Source: Sporosarcina luteola (GTDB lineage: Bacteria; Bacillota; Bacilli; Bacillales_A; Planococcaceae). From it: DNA of 64,000 nt. Each line of letters starts with the position of its first letter. The stretch's first letter is position 1. Shown piece by piece: positions 34,726-43,362 of the stretch. The translations under genes and the position numbers were made by a program. Under the pieces are notes generated by a model. It had not been told where the DNA came from. It did no database searches and was given only the letters and a program-made list of their open reading frames with translations. Location of the stretch: positions 27,397 to 91,396 of the forward strand of contig JACHLS010000014.1 in NCBI GenBank assembly GCA_014204635.1, written 5' to 3'.

Positions 34726-34762
34726 CAAGGACCCGTTTCTTAACGAATTGGGTTCTTTTTTA
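34726..34762 (+). terminator. Terminator of the HTH-TPR transcript
   Basis: AGGACCC and GGGTTCTT pair around a 16-base loop, with a T run after. Confidence 0.75.
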
Positions 34763-34895
34763 ATTGTTGAGGTTGGAGAAGCAGAATAGGTTTTTATGGT
34801 TTGAAATAAACAAGGGTAACTCGAATATTTCATAAACATTTGGACGAAAAGATGCGTAAGAATGGTTTTACCTTTTCATTTTCCCAACTAATCTG

Positions 34896-34936
34896 ATGTA
34901 AGGGATTCTTTACTTTATGTAAGAAACACTTTACAT
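34896..34936. promoter_or_regulatory. Tandem palindromic operators upstream of the XRE gene
   Basis: Two copies of ATGTAA-N8-TTAC(A/T)T occur at 34896-34915 and 34917-34936, 21 bases apart, so both lie on the same face of the helix. They stand 28 bases before the XRE start and probably bind that regulator. Confidence 0.6.
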
Positions 34937-34963
34937 TTGAGTTAAGAGTTAAGGAGGGGAGAA

Positions 34964-35170
34964 ATGGTAATCAAGAATCGGATAAAAGAGCTGAGGGCCA
35001 GATCGAACCTTACACAAAAGGACTTATCTGAAAAAGTGGGTGTAACACGTCAAACCATTATTGCGTTGGAGAAGGGAACCTATGTGCCATCGCTATTGCT
35101 TGCGATGAATATAGCGGAAGTTTTTCAGGAGCCGGTCGACCAAATCTTTTTCAAGGGGGACGTGAAGTGA
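34964..35170 (+). CDS. Small XRE-family HTH regulator
   Basis: A 68-residue protein that is essentially one Cro/CI HTH domain: NRIKELRARSNLTQKDLSEK, VGVTRQTIIALEKGTYVPSL, then LAMNIAEVFQEPVDQIFF. AAGGAGGGG lies 5 bases before the ATG. Its stop overlaps the start of the membrane protein gene by 4 bases (GTGA). Such stand-alone regulators are usually co-transcribed with a small membrane protein and repress their own operon. The tandem dyads upstream fit that. Confidence 0.9.
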   Translation: MVIKNRIKELRARSNLTQKDLSEKVGVTRQTIIALEKGTYVPSLLLAMNIAEVFQEPVDQIFFKGDVK

Positions 35171-35649
35171 AGATTGTCATATTTGAAAGTATAAGCAAGA
35201 TTATCATTACGATTGTATTTGCTTACTCCATGGATGTAGCATTTCGAGAAATTTGGTTAATCGATGCATTTGAAAGAGCATACGCGGAAGGGAGATACAA
35301 TCCAGTTCATGTAGAATTAAATCTGTTCCCATTTGCTTTATGTTTTCTTCTAGTTATCATCTATATGGTGATGTCGAAGAGATTAAAACCGAGAAAAAAA
35401 ACAGATATATTGATGAAAATAGGAGAATTTCAAGATGCAGATGAACGCGAACGATTGATCACAAATAGGGCTGCTCGTACTTCTTACATGGTTGCGAGTA
35501 CGGGTGGTGTAATTGCTATGATTCTTATGGTCTTTTCCACAACCATTATATATCGAGTTCCATCCTTTCCTATTTATTTATTCGCATTGATATTAATTAC
35601 TTCGGCTATTGCATATGCTATAACTTGGTGTCTGGAATTTAACAAATGA
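35167..35649 (+). CDS. Membrane protein coupled to the XRE regulator (DUF2178-like)
   Basis: A 160-residue protein with helices near residues 8-25, 52-72, 100-122 and 130-150. A cytoplasmic loop after helix 2 contains the charged FQDADERERLITNRAARTSY, the acidic-basic motif typical of DUF2178-like partners of XRE regulators. The GTG start lies in the GTGA overlap with the regulator stop. It may act as a membrane sensor or anti-regulator. Function is unknown; the pairing is what is solid. Confidence 0.75.
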   Translation: MKIVIFESISKIIITIVFAYSMDVAFREIWLIDAFERAYAEGRYNPVHVELNLFPFALCFLLVIIYMVMSKRLKPRKKTDILMKIGEFQDADERERLITNRAARTSYMVASTGGVIAMILMVFSTTIIYRVPSFPIYLFALILITSAIAYAITWCLEFNK

Positions 35650-35821
35650 TCCATAGTGGCATTAGTCATTTACTCAGTGCGGCCTTGATTTATAAATTGT
35701 TGAAGAGAAACAAATAGATACTTCTTCTAATTATAATAAACGAAATTATAAGTCGTGATATGCTGTTTGAATTTCTCCTAACCGATGAAAGTTAGGAAGT
35801 ATTGTGGTTCGGCAACAGAAA

Positions 35822-35868
35822 ACATGGAATCATGATGTGCAGATGCATCTCATGATTCCATGATTTTT
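35822..35868 (+). terminator. Terminator downstream of the XRE operon
   Basis: CATGGAATCATGA and TCATGATTCCATG form a perfect 13-base-pair stem, followed by ATTTTTAT. The remaining intergenic sequence 35650-35945 holds no gene. Confidence 0.75.
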
Positions 35869-35945
35869 ATAACCTCTTGTAATAAACCTCTCCTTAAATC
35901 CCTCTTCTTCTTACTTTTCATAACATCGGACCAATAAATCCATTA

Positions 35946-36383
35946 TCAATCTTCGTGATGAATAAGTACCAAGATCTTGCCTTTCTCAACGTCTGCTGAG
36001 TAGAGCTCCGCTTCCTCATCCGGAACACCTATCTCCATCAGAGCGTGCTTCAATCCGCCAGCACGGGTATTGGCTCCAACGACTGCACCTCCAATGGTGG
36101 TAAGGATTGGACCGGCAGCCAGCACGGCGCCAAGTCCCGGGACCAATACAGTGGATAATCCAACGAGCAACCCCGCTATGCCAATGGCTCCCCCAGTCGC
36201 GGCTCCCGCAATGGCACCATCCGTAGTCGAAGGTTTTACTTCCTGTGTGATGTCCGAGAGTTCTTTTATATGTTTCCCAACAACTGAAATATCCTCAGTT
36301 GAAAAGCCTTTCTCCCTTAATTCTGCAACAGCTTGAGCAGCTTGTTGTTCAGTTTCGTATACGCCGAAAACACGATTTTTCAT
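35946..36383 (-). CDS. General stress protein 17M-like (YflT domain) protein
   Basis: A 145-residue protein. The start at 36383 is chosen because AGGAGGT lies 8 bases upstream; the longer frame to 36416 runs through that site. The N-terminal domain is the heat-induced stress protein YflT fold (FGVYETEQQAAQAVAELREK, GFSTEDISVVGK). The C-terminal half is a glycine zipper-rich hydrophobic segment (GAIAGAATGGAIGIAGLLVG, AGPILTTIGGAVVGA) that probably inserts in or lies along membranes, followed by an acidic end. Family members in Bacillus are stress induced. The remnant at 33167 is a relative. Confidence 0.82.
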   Translation of the reverse strand: MKNRVFGVYETEQQAAQAVAELREKGFSTEDISVVGKHIKELSDITQEVKPSTTDGAIAGAATGGAIGIAGLLVGLSTVLVPGLGAVLAAGPILTTIGGAVVGANTRAGGLKHALMEIGVPDEEAELYSADVEKGKILVLIHHED

Positions 36384-36652
36384 AAAACATGACCTCCTGT
36401 TAACTCGAAATATCATTCTTTACCCGGTCACTTGTTTTTCTAGACATCTGCATTTCACACTTTTAGAAGTTTAATAAATCAGAAGAATATTTTTTATAAG
36501 GCTAGAATAAACGAGTTAACAAGGTGATAAGCCTTGTTTAAAACGTAAAAATTGTAATGAGCATCCCTTGTTAATGGAAGCAACCTATAAATGCACATTG
36601 TATGATGGGGGCTTTTATTTATCTATTTTATCAGGACAACTGTTGGAAGGCA

Positions 36653-36681
36653 TTGACATACTAGTCTTATATCTTTAATAT
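36653..36681 (+). promoter_or_regulatory. Promoter of the dipeptide epimerase operon
   Basis: TTGACA (36653-36658) and TAATAT (36676-36681) are exactly 17 bases apart, 59 bases before the epimerase start. Nothing else is seen in 36417-36739. Confidence 0.75.
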
Positions 36682-36739
36682 TCTGAATGGATGCTATAGT
36701 ATATAAATATCTGAATTTTTACAGGAGGGGTCTATCGTA

Positions 36740-37804
36740 ATGAAGATTACAAATATCAAGATTGAAACACTCAAGCTGGAATTGCACAAACCTTTAACGG
36801 TTGCGCTTGGGACCATAGCGCACGTAGAAACGTTGCTCGTCCAAATTGAAACAGATGAAGGTATTACCGGCATTGGGGAAGGATCGCCGTTTGAGTTTGT
36901 GACGGGGGAAACACTCGAAACGTCTATCAAGCTAGCTAAACAATTTAAGGATTTGCTTATAGGAGAAAACCCGCTGCAAATTGAAAACATACATACCATT
37001 ATGGATAAAACGATTGTTGGCAACACAGCAACCAAAGCGGCTTTCGATATTGCGCTTCACGATCTACTGGGCAAAAAAATGAATGCGCCGCTGTATCAAC
37101 TATTGGGCGGACACAGTAACTCCTTTATGACAGATGTCACAATTGGAATCGATGCACCAGAAATCATGGCAAAAGAAGCAAAAGAACGAGTAGATAGCGG
37201 CTTTTCAATATTGAAGGTGAAGGCGGGGCTAAATGCCGAACAAGATATTGAAGCCATGCAATTGATTCGTGAAGCGGTTGGCGACCGCATACGGATTCGG
37301 ATGGATGCCAATCAAGGCTGGACCGTGCCAGAAGCGATTCGTGTATTAAAAGCGATAGAACCTCTTCGTATTGAAGCTATTGAACAACCACTTCCTTATT
37401 GGAATGTGGAAGGACATGCGTATATACGCAATAAAGTCATGACGCCTATCATGGCGGATGAAAGTGTCCATTCCCCTCAAGATGCATTGAAAATTGTCAA
37501 ACAGGACGCAGCAGACATTTTGAACATTAAATTAATGAAATCGGCTGGCCTTTACAAAGCCGCACAAATTAACCATATCGCAGAAGCAGCGGGTCTTACT
37601 TGTATGGTGGGCTGTATGCTTGAAAGTAAAATTGGTATTACTGCTGGTGCCAGCCTCGTTGCGGCCAAGAAAAATATTTTGGATGCGGATCTGGATAGTT
37701 TTCTGTATATCAAAGACACAGGGATTCAGGGCGGGATATCCATTCAAAATGGTGTTATTACGTTGCCGGAAAAACCAGGATTGGGGATTGAACTCGAACT
37801 ATAA
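36740..37804 (+). CDS. Dipeptide epimerase (L-Ala-D/L-Glu epimerase family, enolase superfamily)
   Basis: A 354-residue enolase-superfamily protein of the muconate-lactonizing/epimerase subgroup. The catalytic pieces are ILKVKAG (KxK general base), RMDANQGW (metal D), EAIEQPLPYW (metal E), PIMADESV (metal D) and NIKLMKSAGL (second lysine base). The C-terminal DADLDSF loop determines specificity in YkfB-type epimerases. Those interconvert L-Ala-D-Glu and L-Ala-L-Glu during murein peptide recycling. AGGAGG precedes the ATG. It heads an apparent three-gene operon with a DUF819 transporter and a CocE-type hydrolase, which fits uptake and use of dipeptides or related amides, though exact substrates are inferred. 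Confidence 0.85.
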   Translation: MKITNIKIETLKLELHKPLTVALGTIAHVETLLVQIETDEGITGIGEGSPFEFVTGETLETSIKLAKQFKDLLIGENPLQIENIHTIMDKTIVGNTATKAAFDIALHDLLGKKMNAPLYQLLGGHSNSFMTDVTIGIDAPEIMAKEAKERVDSGFSILKVKAGLNAEQDIEAMQLIREAVGDRIRIRMDANQGWTVPEAIRVLKAIEPLRIEAIEQPLPYWNVEGHAYIRNKVMTPIMADESVHSPQDALKIVKQDAADILNIKLMKSAGLYKAAQINHIAEAAGLTCMVGCMLESKIGITAGASLVAAKKNILDADLDSFLYIKDTGIQGGISIQNGVITLPEKPGLGIELEL

Positions 37805-37918
37805 AGTTTGAAAATCTACTTGTTCGAGATCCTTCTGCCGATTTGAAAGGAGAGTTTTCATACCCTCTTTAGCAATAGAAATGAAAATAGATGAATAGAA
37901 ATAAGAGGGGGACTGAAG

Positions 37919-39091
37919 ATGGAAGCTTTATTTACAAGTACAGGAAGTTTGTTGGCAATTATGGCGATGACAATTGCCTTGGCACTTTTCTTACAACGAT
38001 TTAGAGGATTTAAAATGTTAGGTCCCGCACTGCTGGCCATTGTGATCAGTGTCATCTTGGCCAACTTGAAAGTGGTTCCTTTTAGCGCGGAGGTTTATGG
38101 TGTCGTTGCACAATATGCGATTCCGCTCTCCATCGCCATGATGCTGTTAAGTGTCGATATCAAAGCGATGCTTAAATTGTCGAAGAAACCAATTGTCTCC
38201 ATTGCTTTAGCGGGTCTAAGCGTTAGTGCGGTGACAGTGGGTGCGGGTATTATTTTTGCCCCGATGATTGAAGAAGGATGGAAAGTTGCTGGCATGTTTG
38301 TTGGTACCTATACGGGAGGCAGCGCAAACTTGACTGCCATCGGTTATGGACTTGGTGCTCTTCCAACAACTTTTGCGGCAGCGAATGCGGCTGATTATGT
38401 CATTGGTGTTCCGACATTAATAGCGATGTTTGCTTTTCCTCGCTTTGCTGCTCAGTCCAAATGGTTTCAGAAGATATGGCCATTCTCCCTCTCGACGGAA
38501 GAGTTAGAAGGGAAGCATGGAGAAGTAGATGAAGATCCTTTTTTGCAAGCGAAAAAGTGGAGTATTACCGACATCGCCTGGAGCTTTGCCATCGCATTCG
38601 GAATTACGGCACTGGCCACTTATTTGGCGGGCTTTATGCCGGAATCCTTTCAAGGGGCAGCTCGGATTCTATTCATTACAACGATCGCCATCATCGTTGC
38701 GCAGTTCGGACCTGTGAAAAAAATAAAGGGGAATATGGATTTAGGATTATACGTTGCCCTGTTCTTCTTAACCACGATTGGATACATGGTCAATATCAAA
38801 GCATTTGTTGGCTCCACACTGGCGATCGCGTTGTTCTGTTTCGTTGTCATTATTCTTTCTTTAACGGTACATGCACTGCTATGTCGTCTGTTAAAGATTG
38901 AATATCAATACGTTGTCATTGGGATTATCGCTTCCATTGCAGACGGTTCTACTTCTGCTTTAGTTGCAGCCTCTGCGAATTGGAAAAACCTAGTCAGTCT
39001 AGCGATTGTTCTAGGTGTCATCGGTGTGGTGATGGGGAATTATCTTGGCTTCGGAGTGGCCTATTTGATCAAGTATATCATTGGTGCGTAA
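37919..39091 (+). CDS. DUF819-family membrane protein (YjcL-like)
   Basis: A 390-residue protein with about 11-12 helices and the DUF819 motifs MFVGTYTGGSANLTAIGYGL near residue 121 and IIASIADGSTSALVAASANW near residue 337, two symmetric re-entrant-like blocks. A soluble loop lies near residues 188-205. The family is a predicted secondary transporter. Its repeated presence next to dipeptide epimerases suggests transport of dipeptides or their products, an inference from context. AGGGGG lies before the ATG, and the CocE gene follows by 24 bases. Confidence 0.88.
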   Translation: MEALFTSTGSLLAIMAMTIALALFLQRFRGFKMLGPALLAIVISVILANLKVVPFSAEVYGVVAQYAIPLSIAMMLLSVDIKAMLKLSKKPIVSIALAGLSVSAVTVGAGIIFAPMIEEGWKVAGMFVGTYTGGSANLTAIGYGLGALPTTFAAANAADYVIGVPTLIAMFAFPRFAAQSKWFQKIWPFSLSTEELEGKHGEVDEDPFLQAKKWSITDIAWSFAIAFGITALATYLAGFMPESFQGAARILFITTIAIIVAQFGPVKKIKGNMDLGLYVALFFLTTIGYMVNIKAFVGSTLAIALFCFVVIILSLTVHALLCRLLKIEYQYVVIGIIASIADGSTSALVAASANWKNLVSLAIVLGVIGVVMGNYLGFGVAYLIKYIIGA

Positions 39092-39115
39092 GGTGCATCG
39101 TTGGAGGGGGAGAGT

Positions 39116-41209
39116 ATGACAAACTATCATTTGTACCGCTCAGGTATTCATGAAGCAACGATTGAACGGATAGATGAGATCATTTTTATAAGCGAGCGGG
39201 ATGTGAACCGAAATAGCTGGAGTGAAAAACGAGTATTAAAAGAGGAAGAGGCCATAAGGTTAGGCAGTTTTTATCAAATAAACCCTATTAACGTGTTCAA
39301 TCAATTCGCTGAGTTTCAAGAGAAACTGATAACTGATGAACAGGAAGTTTGTTTGTCTAACGGCTCTCTCTATCAAAGACACGAAGAAGAACAAGAATTA
39401 TGGGTCCAACGTAAGCAGAAATTCCCGCTTGATATTGTAATGAAGGATCAAGAACCCGTTGCCTTTATTTCCCCGACTCGAGTAAACTGTCACGTCCTCG
39501 TGAAAGAGGGATATGAAGCCTATACCCCCGTTGACCAATGGAAAAGAAATGTGTCACCTGCCCGATACGGTGTCAGACACATAGGAAGTTTCCGTGTGAA
39601 AATGCGGGACGGAATTCATCTAGCGACAGATGTGTGGCTGCCTGAAGGAGCAGATCATGCAGTGCCGATTATTTTCATCCGCACGCCATATGGCAAATTA
39701 CTGTATGAGAATGTTTACAATCATTTTATCAAAAGAGGATATGGCGTGGTCATCCAAGATACGCGCGGGCGCCAGGATTCCGAAGGGAAATGGCTCCCTA
39801 TGTCTAAAGAACGGGAGGATGGCGATGACAGTCTGAATTGGATCGCCTCCAATAGCTGGTGTGATGGGAATATCGGCATGATTGGTGCTTCGTATGGCGG
39901 CTATGTACAATGGGCTGCGGCTGCTAGTGGAAATCCACATTTGAAGGCATTGATCAGCATTGTAACTGCAGGCAGTCCTTTTATTGATATTCCACGTAAA
40001 GGTGGAGCGCTTGTATCAGGAATGCTTGCATGGACCTTTGCAATGGCTGAACAAACATTTAACCCCGAAAATATGCTTCGTTCCGATTGGGATGAAGTCG
40101 TCAAAATTAGACCGATACAGGATATTCCGAAAATAGCTTTGGGCAGGGACATTCCGTTTTGGAATGAATGGATGGAACATGCTCATGAGGATGACTTTTG
40201 GAAAGATGTCAATTGGTCGCTCCACAAAAAGAATATCCAAGCACCTGCAATGATTGTGTCCGGTTGGTATGATGATAATGGCATGGGAACGACGGAGGCT
40301 CTAGAGATTGTAGCGGATTTTAAACCGGCGGATAAGAAAGTGATTCTTGGCCCATGGATGCATGATGCAAATACCACTCGTGACATCCAAGGCGTTCCAC
40401 TTGGTAATAATGCGCTCCGCTACGATTTGGATTACCGTTATCAACAATGGTTTGATTGCAAGCTAAAAGGTCTAGACGTTCAACTATCGGATGAGCCGGT
40501 GGTGGAATACTATATCACGGGTGAAAACAAATGGACTCAGGCGAGCAGTTGGCCGCCGAACGAAGTGGCTTGGACTAAACTGTATGTAGCGGGGAATGGG
40601 GAAGCGGATTCTTCAATTGACAATAGAACGCTTGTCTCGAGTCTAGAAGTGCAGGGTGACTATGTGGAGTATGTCTATGATCCGAAACATCCTGCCCCTC
40701 ATCTCATTGATATCTCGGAAAACGAAATTGGTGTTCCCGCTGATTATCAAGAGGTGGAAAAACGGGATGATGTGCTTGTTTTCAGTTCAGATCCACTTCA
40801 AGAACCCATGACGGTTGTAGGGGACCTAGTTGTAAAATTGTTTGCATCGAGCTCCGCAAAAGATACGGATTGGATTGTCCGATTGACAGACGTGGATGCT
40901 AGTGGACGTTCGATTAAATTGACGGATGGCGTATTGCGGGCGCGATATCGAAATGGCTTTGACCATGAAGAATTGCTGGAACCGGGAAAAGTGGAAGAGT
41001 ATACGATTCGGACTACTAAACTAGCCCATACCTTTAAAAAAGGTCACCGCATCCGCTTCACGATCACTTCGAGTGCAGATCCATTCATTTTCCCGAATCA
41101 CAATACAGGTCGTGACCCTGCTACAGATACGGAAACCGAAATCGCGATTCAAAGAGTGTATCACACGAAAGACTACCCGACTCATATTGAATTGCCTATT
41201 CTCCTTTAG
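39116..41209 (+). CDS. CocE/NonD-family serine hydrolase (X-Pro dipeptidyl-peptidase S15-like)
   Basis: A 697-residue protein. The ATG at 39116 is chosen because GGAGGGGGAGAG stands right before it. Residues about 1-140 are an N-terminal region of unknown family. Then comes the S15/CocE alpha/beta hydrolase: IFIRTPYGKLLYEN, DTRGRQDSEGKW, GMIGASYGGYVQW (nucleophile S), a helical cap, then VSGWYDDNG (D) and LGPWMHDANT (H). The C-terminal jelly-roll domain (about 490-697) contains DWIVRLTDVDASGRSIKLTD. These enzymes release acyl or peptide groups from amides and esters. Together with the epimerase and DUF819 protein it probably works on short peptides. Confidence 0.88.
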   Translation: MTNYHLYRSGIHEATIERIDEIIFISERDVNRNSWSEKRVLKEEEAIRLGSFYQINPINVFNQFAEFQEKLITDEQEVCLSNGSLYQRHEEEQELWVQRKQKFPLDIVMKDQEPVAFISPTRVNCHVLVKEGYEAYTPVDQWKRNVSPARYGVRHIGSFRVKMRDGIHLATDVWLPEGADHAVPIIFIRTPYGKLLYENVYNHFIKRGYGVVIQDTRGRQDSEGKWLPMSKEREDGDDSLNWIASNSWCDGNIGMIGASYGGYVQWAAAASGNPHLKALISIVTAGSPFIDIPRKGGALVSGMLAWTFAMAEQTFNPENMLRSDWDEVVKIRPIQDIPKIALGRDIPFWNEWMEHAHEDDFWKDVNWSLHKKNIQAPAMIVSGWYDDNGMGTTEALEIVADFKPADKKVILGPWMHDANTTRDIQGVPLGNNALRYDLDYRYQQWFDCKLKGLDVQLSDEPVVEYYITGENKWTQASSWPPNEVAWTKLYVAGNGEADSSIDNRTLVSSLEVQGDYVEYVYDPKHPAPHLIDISENEIGVPADYQEVEKRDDVLVFSSDPLQEPMTVVGDLVVKLFASSSAKDTDWIVRLTDVDASGRSIKLTDGVLRARYRNGFDHEELLEPGKVEEYTIRTTKLAHTFKKGHRIRFTITSSADPFIFPNHNTGRDPATDTETEIAIQRVYHTKDYPTHIELPILL

Positions 41210-41228
41210 AGGACTCAAAGAGCAATTA

Positions 41229-41279
41229 TATAACATCCTCCTTTTAGAAATGGATAGTCTTCTAATAGGGGGATGTTAT
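41229..41279. repeat. Imperfect hairpin after the epimerase operon
   Basis: ATAACATCCTCC and GGGGGATGTTAT plus the adjacent TTTTAGAA/TTCTAATA form a 19-base-pair imperfect stem around ATGGATAG. There is no T run after it on the plus strand, so it may be a weak terminator or an mRNA 3' stabiliser. Confidence 0.55.
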
Positions 41280-41334
41280 TAGTGATCATTGCATATATAA
41301 TGCCTTTGGCTGCTCAGATGAAAGGAAACCTGAA

Positions 41335-41766
41335 CTAATAGACCTCGATCCAAATACTATATTTGCCTCCATCCATTTTTATAATCTTCCAATCCTCATT
41401 AACGACTGTATCTCCATCTGCAAATCCGGCCCTAAATTTCGCAGTTCCAGTACTCTGATCAAGTTGTTCCTCGGAAGGCGTTCCCATCCCAATGGCATCT
41501 GTCACTACCCATGCATCACGCTGCTTTTCTATGTTTGCTACAAACACCTCTTCTTTGTCTCCCATTACTCCTTTGTATGCACTAATCACCCGTTCATTAC
41601 TAATCTCAACGGTTCCATAAATCTCTATGGCTTTCGCAAAATTCTCTTCTTCCTGAAATCGCTCCAATGCTTCTTCAGGAGTATCGGCTGTAGTTATTTC
41701 AGGAGTACGTTGACAACCCGCTAACAAGATAAATGAGACCAGCATCATACATAAAAGTCGATTCAT
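41335..41766 (-). CDS. Small lipoprotein, unknown function
   Basis: A 143-residue protein with a lipoprotein signal (MNRLLCMMLVSFILLAGC, C18). A short acidic helical linker (TPEEALERFQEEENFAKAI) is followed by a beta-rich domain with ISAYKGVMGDKEEVFVANIE and KYSIWIEVY. It would be tethered outside the membrane. GGAGG lies before the ATG on the minus strand. I recognise no family; it stands alone, with the tandem repeat array upstream. Confidence 0.65.
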   Translation of the reverse strand: MNRLLCMMLVSFILLAGCQRTPEITTADTPEEALERFQEEENFAKAIEIYGTVEISNERVISAYKGVMGDKEEVFVANIEKQRDAWVVTDAIGMGTPSEEQLDQSTGTAKFRAGFADGDTVVNEDWKIIKMDGGKYSIWIEVY

Positions 41767-41894
41767 GAAATCCTCCTTTTTGAATGAATAGAGTATTTGC
41801 CGTAAGTGGTTGTGAATAAGATTTCTATTCTACTATTATGTCGACGGGATCAAGAATCGTATAGTTCCCGAATAGCTCATAAAAATCCCTCAGC

Positions 41895-42282
41895 CGCTCG
41901 TATCTGTTGAAAGAGAGCTCGTATGTAGCCACGAAGCGCTCGTATTTGTTGCAAGAGAGTTCATAAGTTGCCGCGAAGCGCTCGTATCTGTGGGAAGAGA
42001 GCTCGTAAGTTGCCGCAAAGCGTTCAAATCTGCTGGAGAGAGCTCGTAAGTGGCGTCGAACCGCTCATATCAGCTGGAAGAGAGCTCATAAGTAGCGTCG
42101 AAGCGCTCGTATCAGCTGGAAGAGAGCTCATAAGTTGCCGCGAAGCGCTTGTATCAGCTGGAAGAGAACTCATAAGTGGCGTCGAAGCGCTCGTATCTGT
42201 TGGAAGAGAGCTCGTAAGTTGCCGTGAAGCGCTCGTATCCGCTGGAGAGAGCTCATAAGTTGACGCGAAGCGCTCATATCTT
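41895..42282. repeat. Tandem repeat array, 42 bp unit, 9 copies plus a partial
   Basis: Nine units of 41-42 bp occur in a row, each like CGCTCGTATCTGTTGGAAGA followed by GAGCTCGTAAGTTGCCG.GAA. Each unit itself consists of two ~21 bp halves sharing GCTC(G/A)TA. The open frame inside is a by-product of the unit being a multiple of 3 and has no ribosome binding site. It lies between the divergent upstream end of the lipoprotein gene and the 3' end of the Gly/Pro-rich gene. Confidence 0.92.
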
Positions 42283-42308
42283 ACCTAGAACAAATCCTAG
42301 GACCACAA

Positions 42309-42340
42309 AAAAAGCATGAGAGACAAGTGCCTCTCATGCT
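42309..42340 (-). terminator. Terminator of the Gly/Pro-rich protein gene
   Basis: On the minus strand AAGCATGAGAGG and CTCTCATGCTT form a stem followed by seven T residues. Confidence 0.85.
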
Positions 42341-42357
42341 TCATTTCTTCCTTCACC

Positions 42358-43098
42358 TTAGAAACAAGTGAACGCCTCAATCCGATCTAGATCAATGCCG
42401 AAGTACTCCCAGCGTCTCGTCCGGCTGCGCCAGCGGAATCCGGCGACCGATGTTCTGCCGACAAAAGTTGGGAAGAACCAGAAGCCCCTATTGCGGGATA
42501 GCCAAATAAACGTATAGCGGAACAGGCAGCCGCGGATGCCCCCTGGATCTACCCTAAAGAGCTGTTGTTCTGGGTAGGACGGGGTAAAGTTTGGCGGTGG
42601 AGATGTCGGTGCTTGATTGCCTCCCTGACCGGGGAATTGTCCCGGAAAACCGCCTTGGCCGGGAGATCCCGGGAAGCCTCCTTGCCCCGGAGGGAATCCT
42701 GGTAGTCCGCCTCCTCCTGGCGGGAAACCGGGAAACCCTCCTGGTCCAGATGGGAATCCGGGAAACCCTCCTTGACCTGGAGGGAACCCTGGGCTGTTTG
42801 GAAATCCTCCTTGGCCTGGGAATCCAGAGCCACCCGGGAATAACGCCGGACTTATTTGTTCATTTTGGTTCTGCCATCCACCGAATCCGGGTGCTTGCAT
42901 TCCAGGAGTGAATCCACCGTCTGACCAGTTTTGTTGCCCAGGCATCGAACTACCTCCGTATGGGTTTGGCATGCCACCACCAGGCATCCATCCGTCCATT
43001 CCTTGTGGATACATACGATCATCCTCTCTGTCAAAGCCTTCAGGCAATTGCGGGTACCATTGTTCATTTCCAAAGCTATCTGAATTCATTTGCCGCAA
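42358..43098 (-). CDS. Gly/Pro/Phe-rich repeat protein, possibly spore or surface related
   Basis: A 246-residue protein in three parts. Residues 1-75 are polar with many M, G and P (e.g. MDGWMPGGGMPNPYGGSSMP). Residues about 88-165 are a low-complexity run of GFPG/QGGFPG motifs with period 6-9. Residues about 180-246 are a conserved aromatic, cysteine-containing domain (GCLFRYTFIWLSRNRGFWFF, then WEYFGIDLDRIEAFTCF). There is no signal peptide. Similar aromatic end domains occur in Bacillus proteins annotated vaguely as transporters or coat-like. A spore coat or surface role is a guess. Confidence 0.65.
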   Translation of the reverse strand: MRQMNSDSFGNEQWYPQLPEGFDREDDRMYPQGMDGWMPGGGMPNPYGGSSMPGQQNWSDGGFTPGMQAPGFGGWQNQNEQISPALFPGGSGFPGQGGFPNSPGFPPGQGGFPGFPSGPGGFPGFPPGGGGLPGFPPGQGGFPGSPGQGGFPGQFPGQGGNQAPTSPPPNFTPSYPEQQLFRVDPGGIRGCLFRYTFIWLSRNRGFWFFPTFVGRTSVAGFRWRSRTRRWEYFGIDLDRIEAFTCF

Positions 43099-43325
43099 AC
43101 TCTCCTTTCACGTTATCAACCTAGTGTATGCACCTAGATGAAAAGTGGTTGGACGCTTTTTAAATTTGCCCCGGCAAATGAATTGAATCAATCGACTAAT
43201 GGATTGCTGCGTAGGATTCGAGTTTTTTCTATTCTTCATCATAGTAAATCGCCACCACATTACCATAGAACAAACTTTCGGGGAAATGAACAAAAGCCAT
43301 TTCAAATCGTGTACGATGACGATAA

Positions 43326-43339
43326 GATAAACGTTTTCA
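43326..43339 (+). promoter_or_regulatory. Possible CcpA cre site before hutH
   Basis: GATAAACGTTTTCA fits the cre consensus TGWAANCGNTNWCA at all but the first two fixed positions and lies 24 bases before the hutH start. Carbon repression of histidine use would make sense. Confidence 0.35.
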
Positions 43340-43362
43340 TTTCATGGAGAGGAATGGTACAC

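Noticed and set aside
41968..42258. Open frame of 96 codons across the tandem array
   Set aside because: The unit length is a multiple of three, so a stop-free frame arises automatically. There is no ribosome binding site and no protein-like composition.
41895..42282. Possible CRISPR array
   Set aside because: The units abut directly with no unique spacers and no cas genes are present.
43138..43362. N-terminal extension of histidine ammonia-lyase
   Set aside because: The frame is open, but the known N-terminus starts at 43363 with a ribosome site, and the extension contains promoter-like and cre-like sequence.
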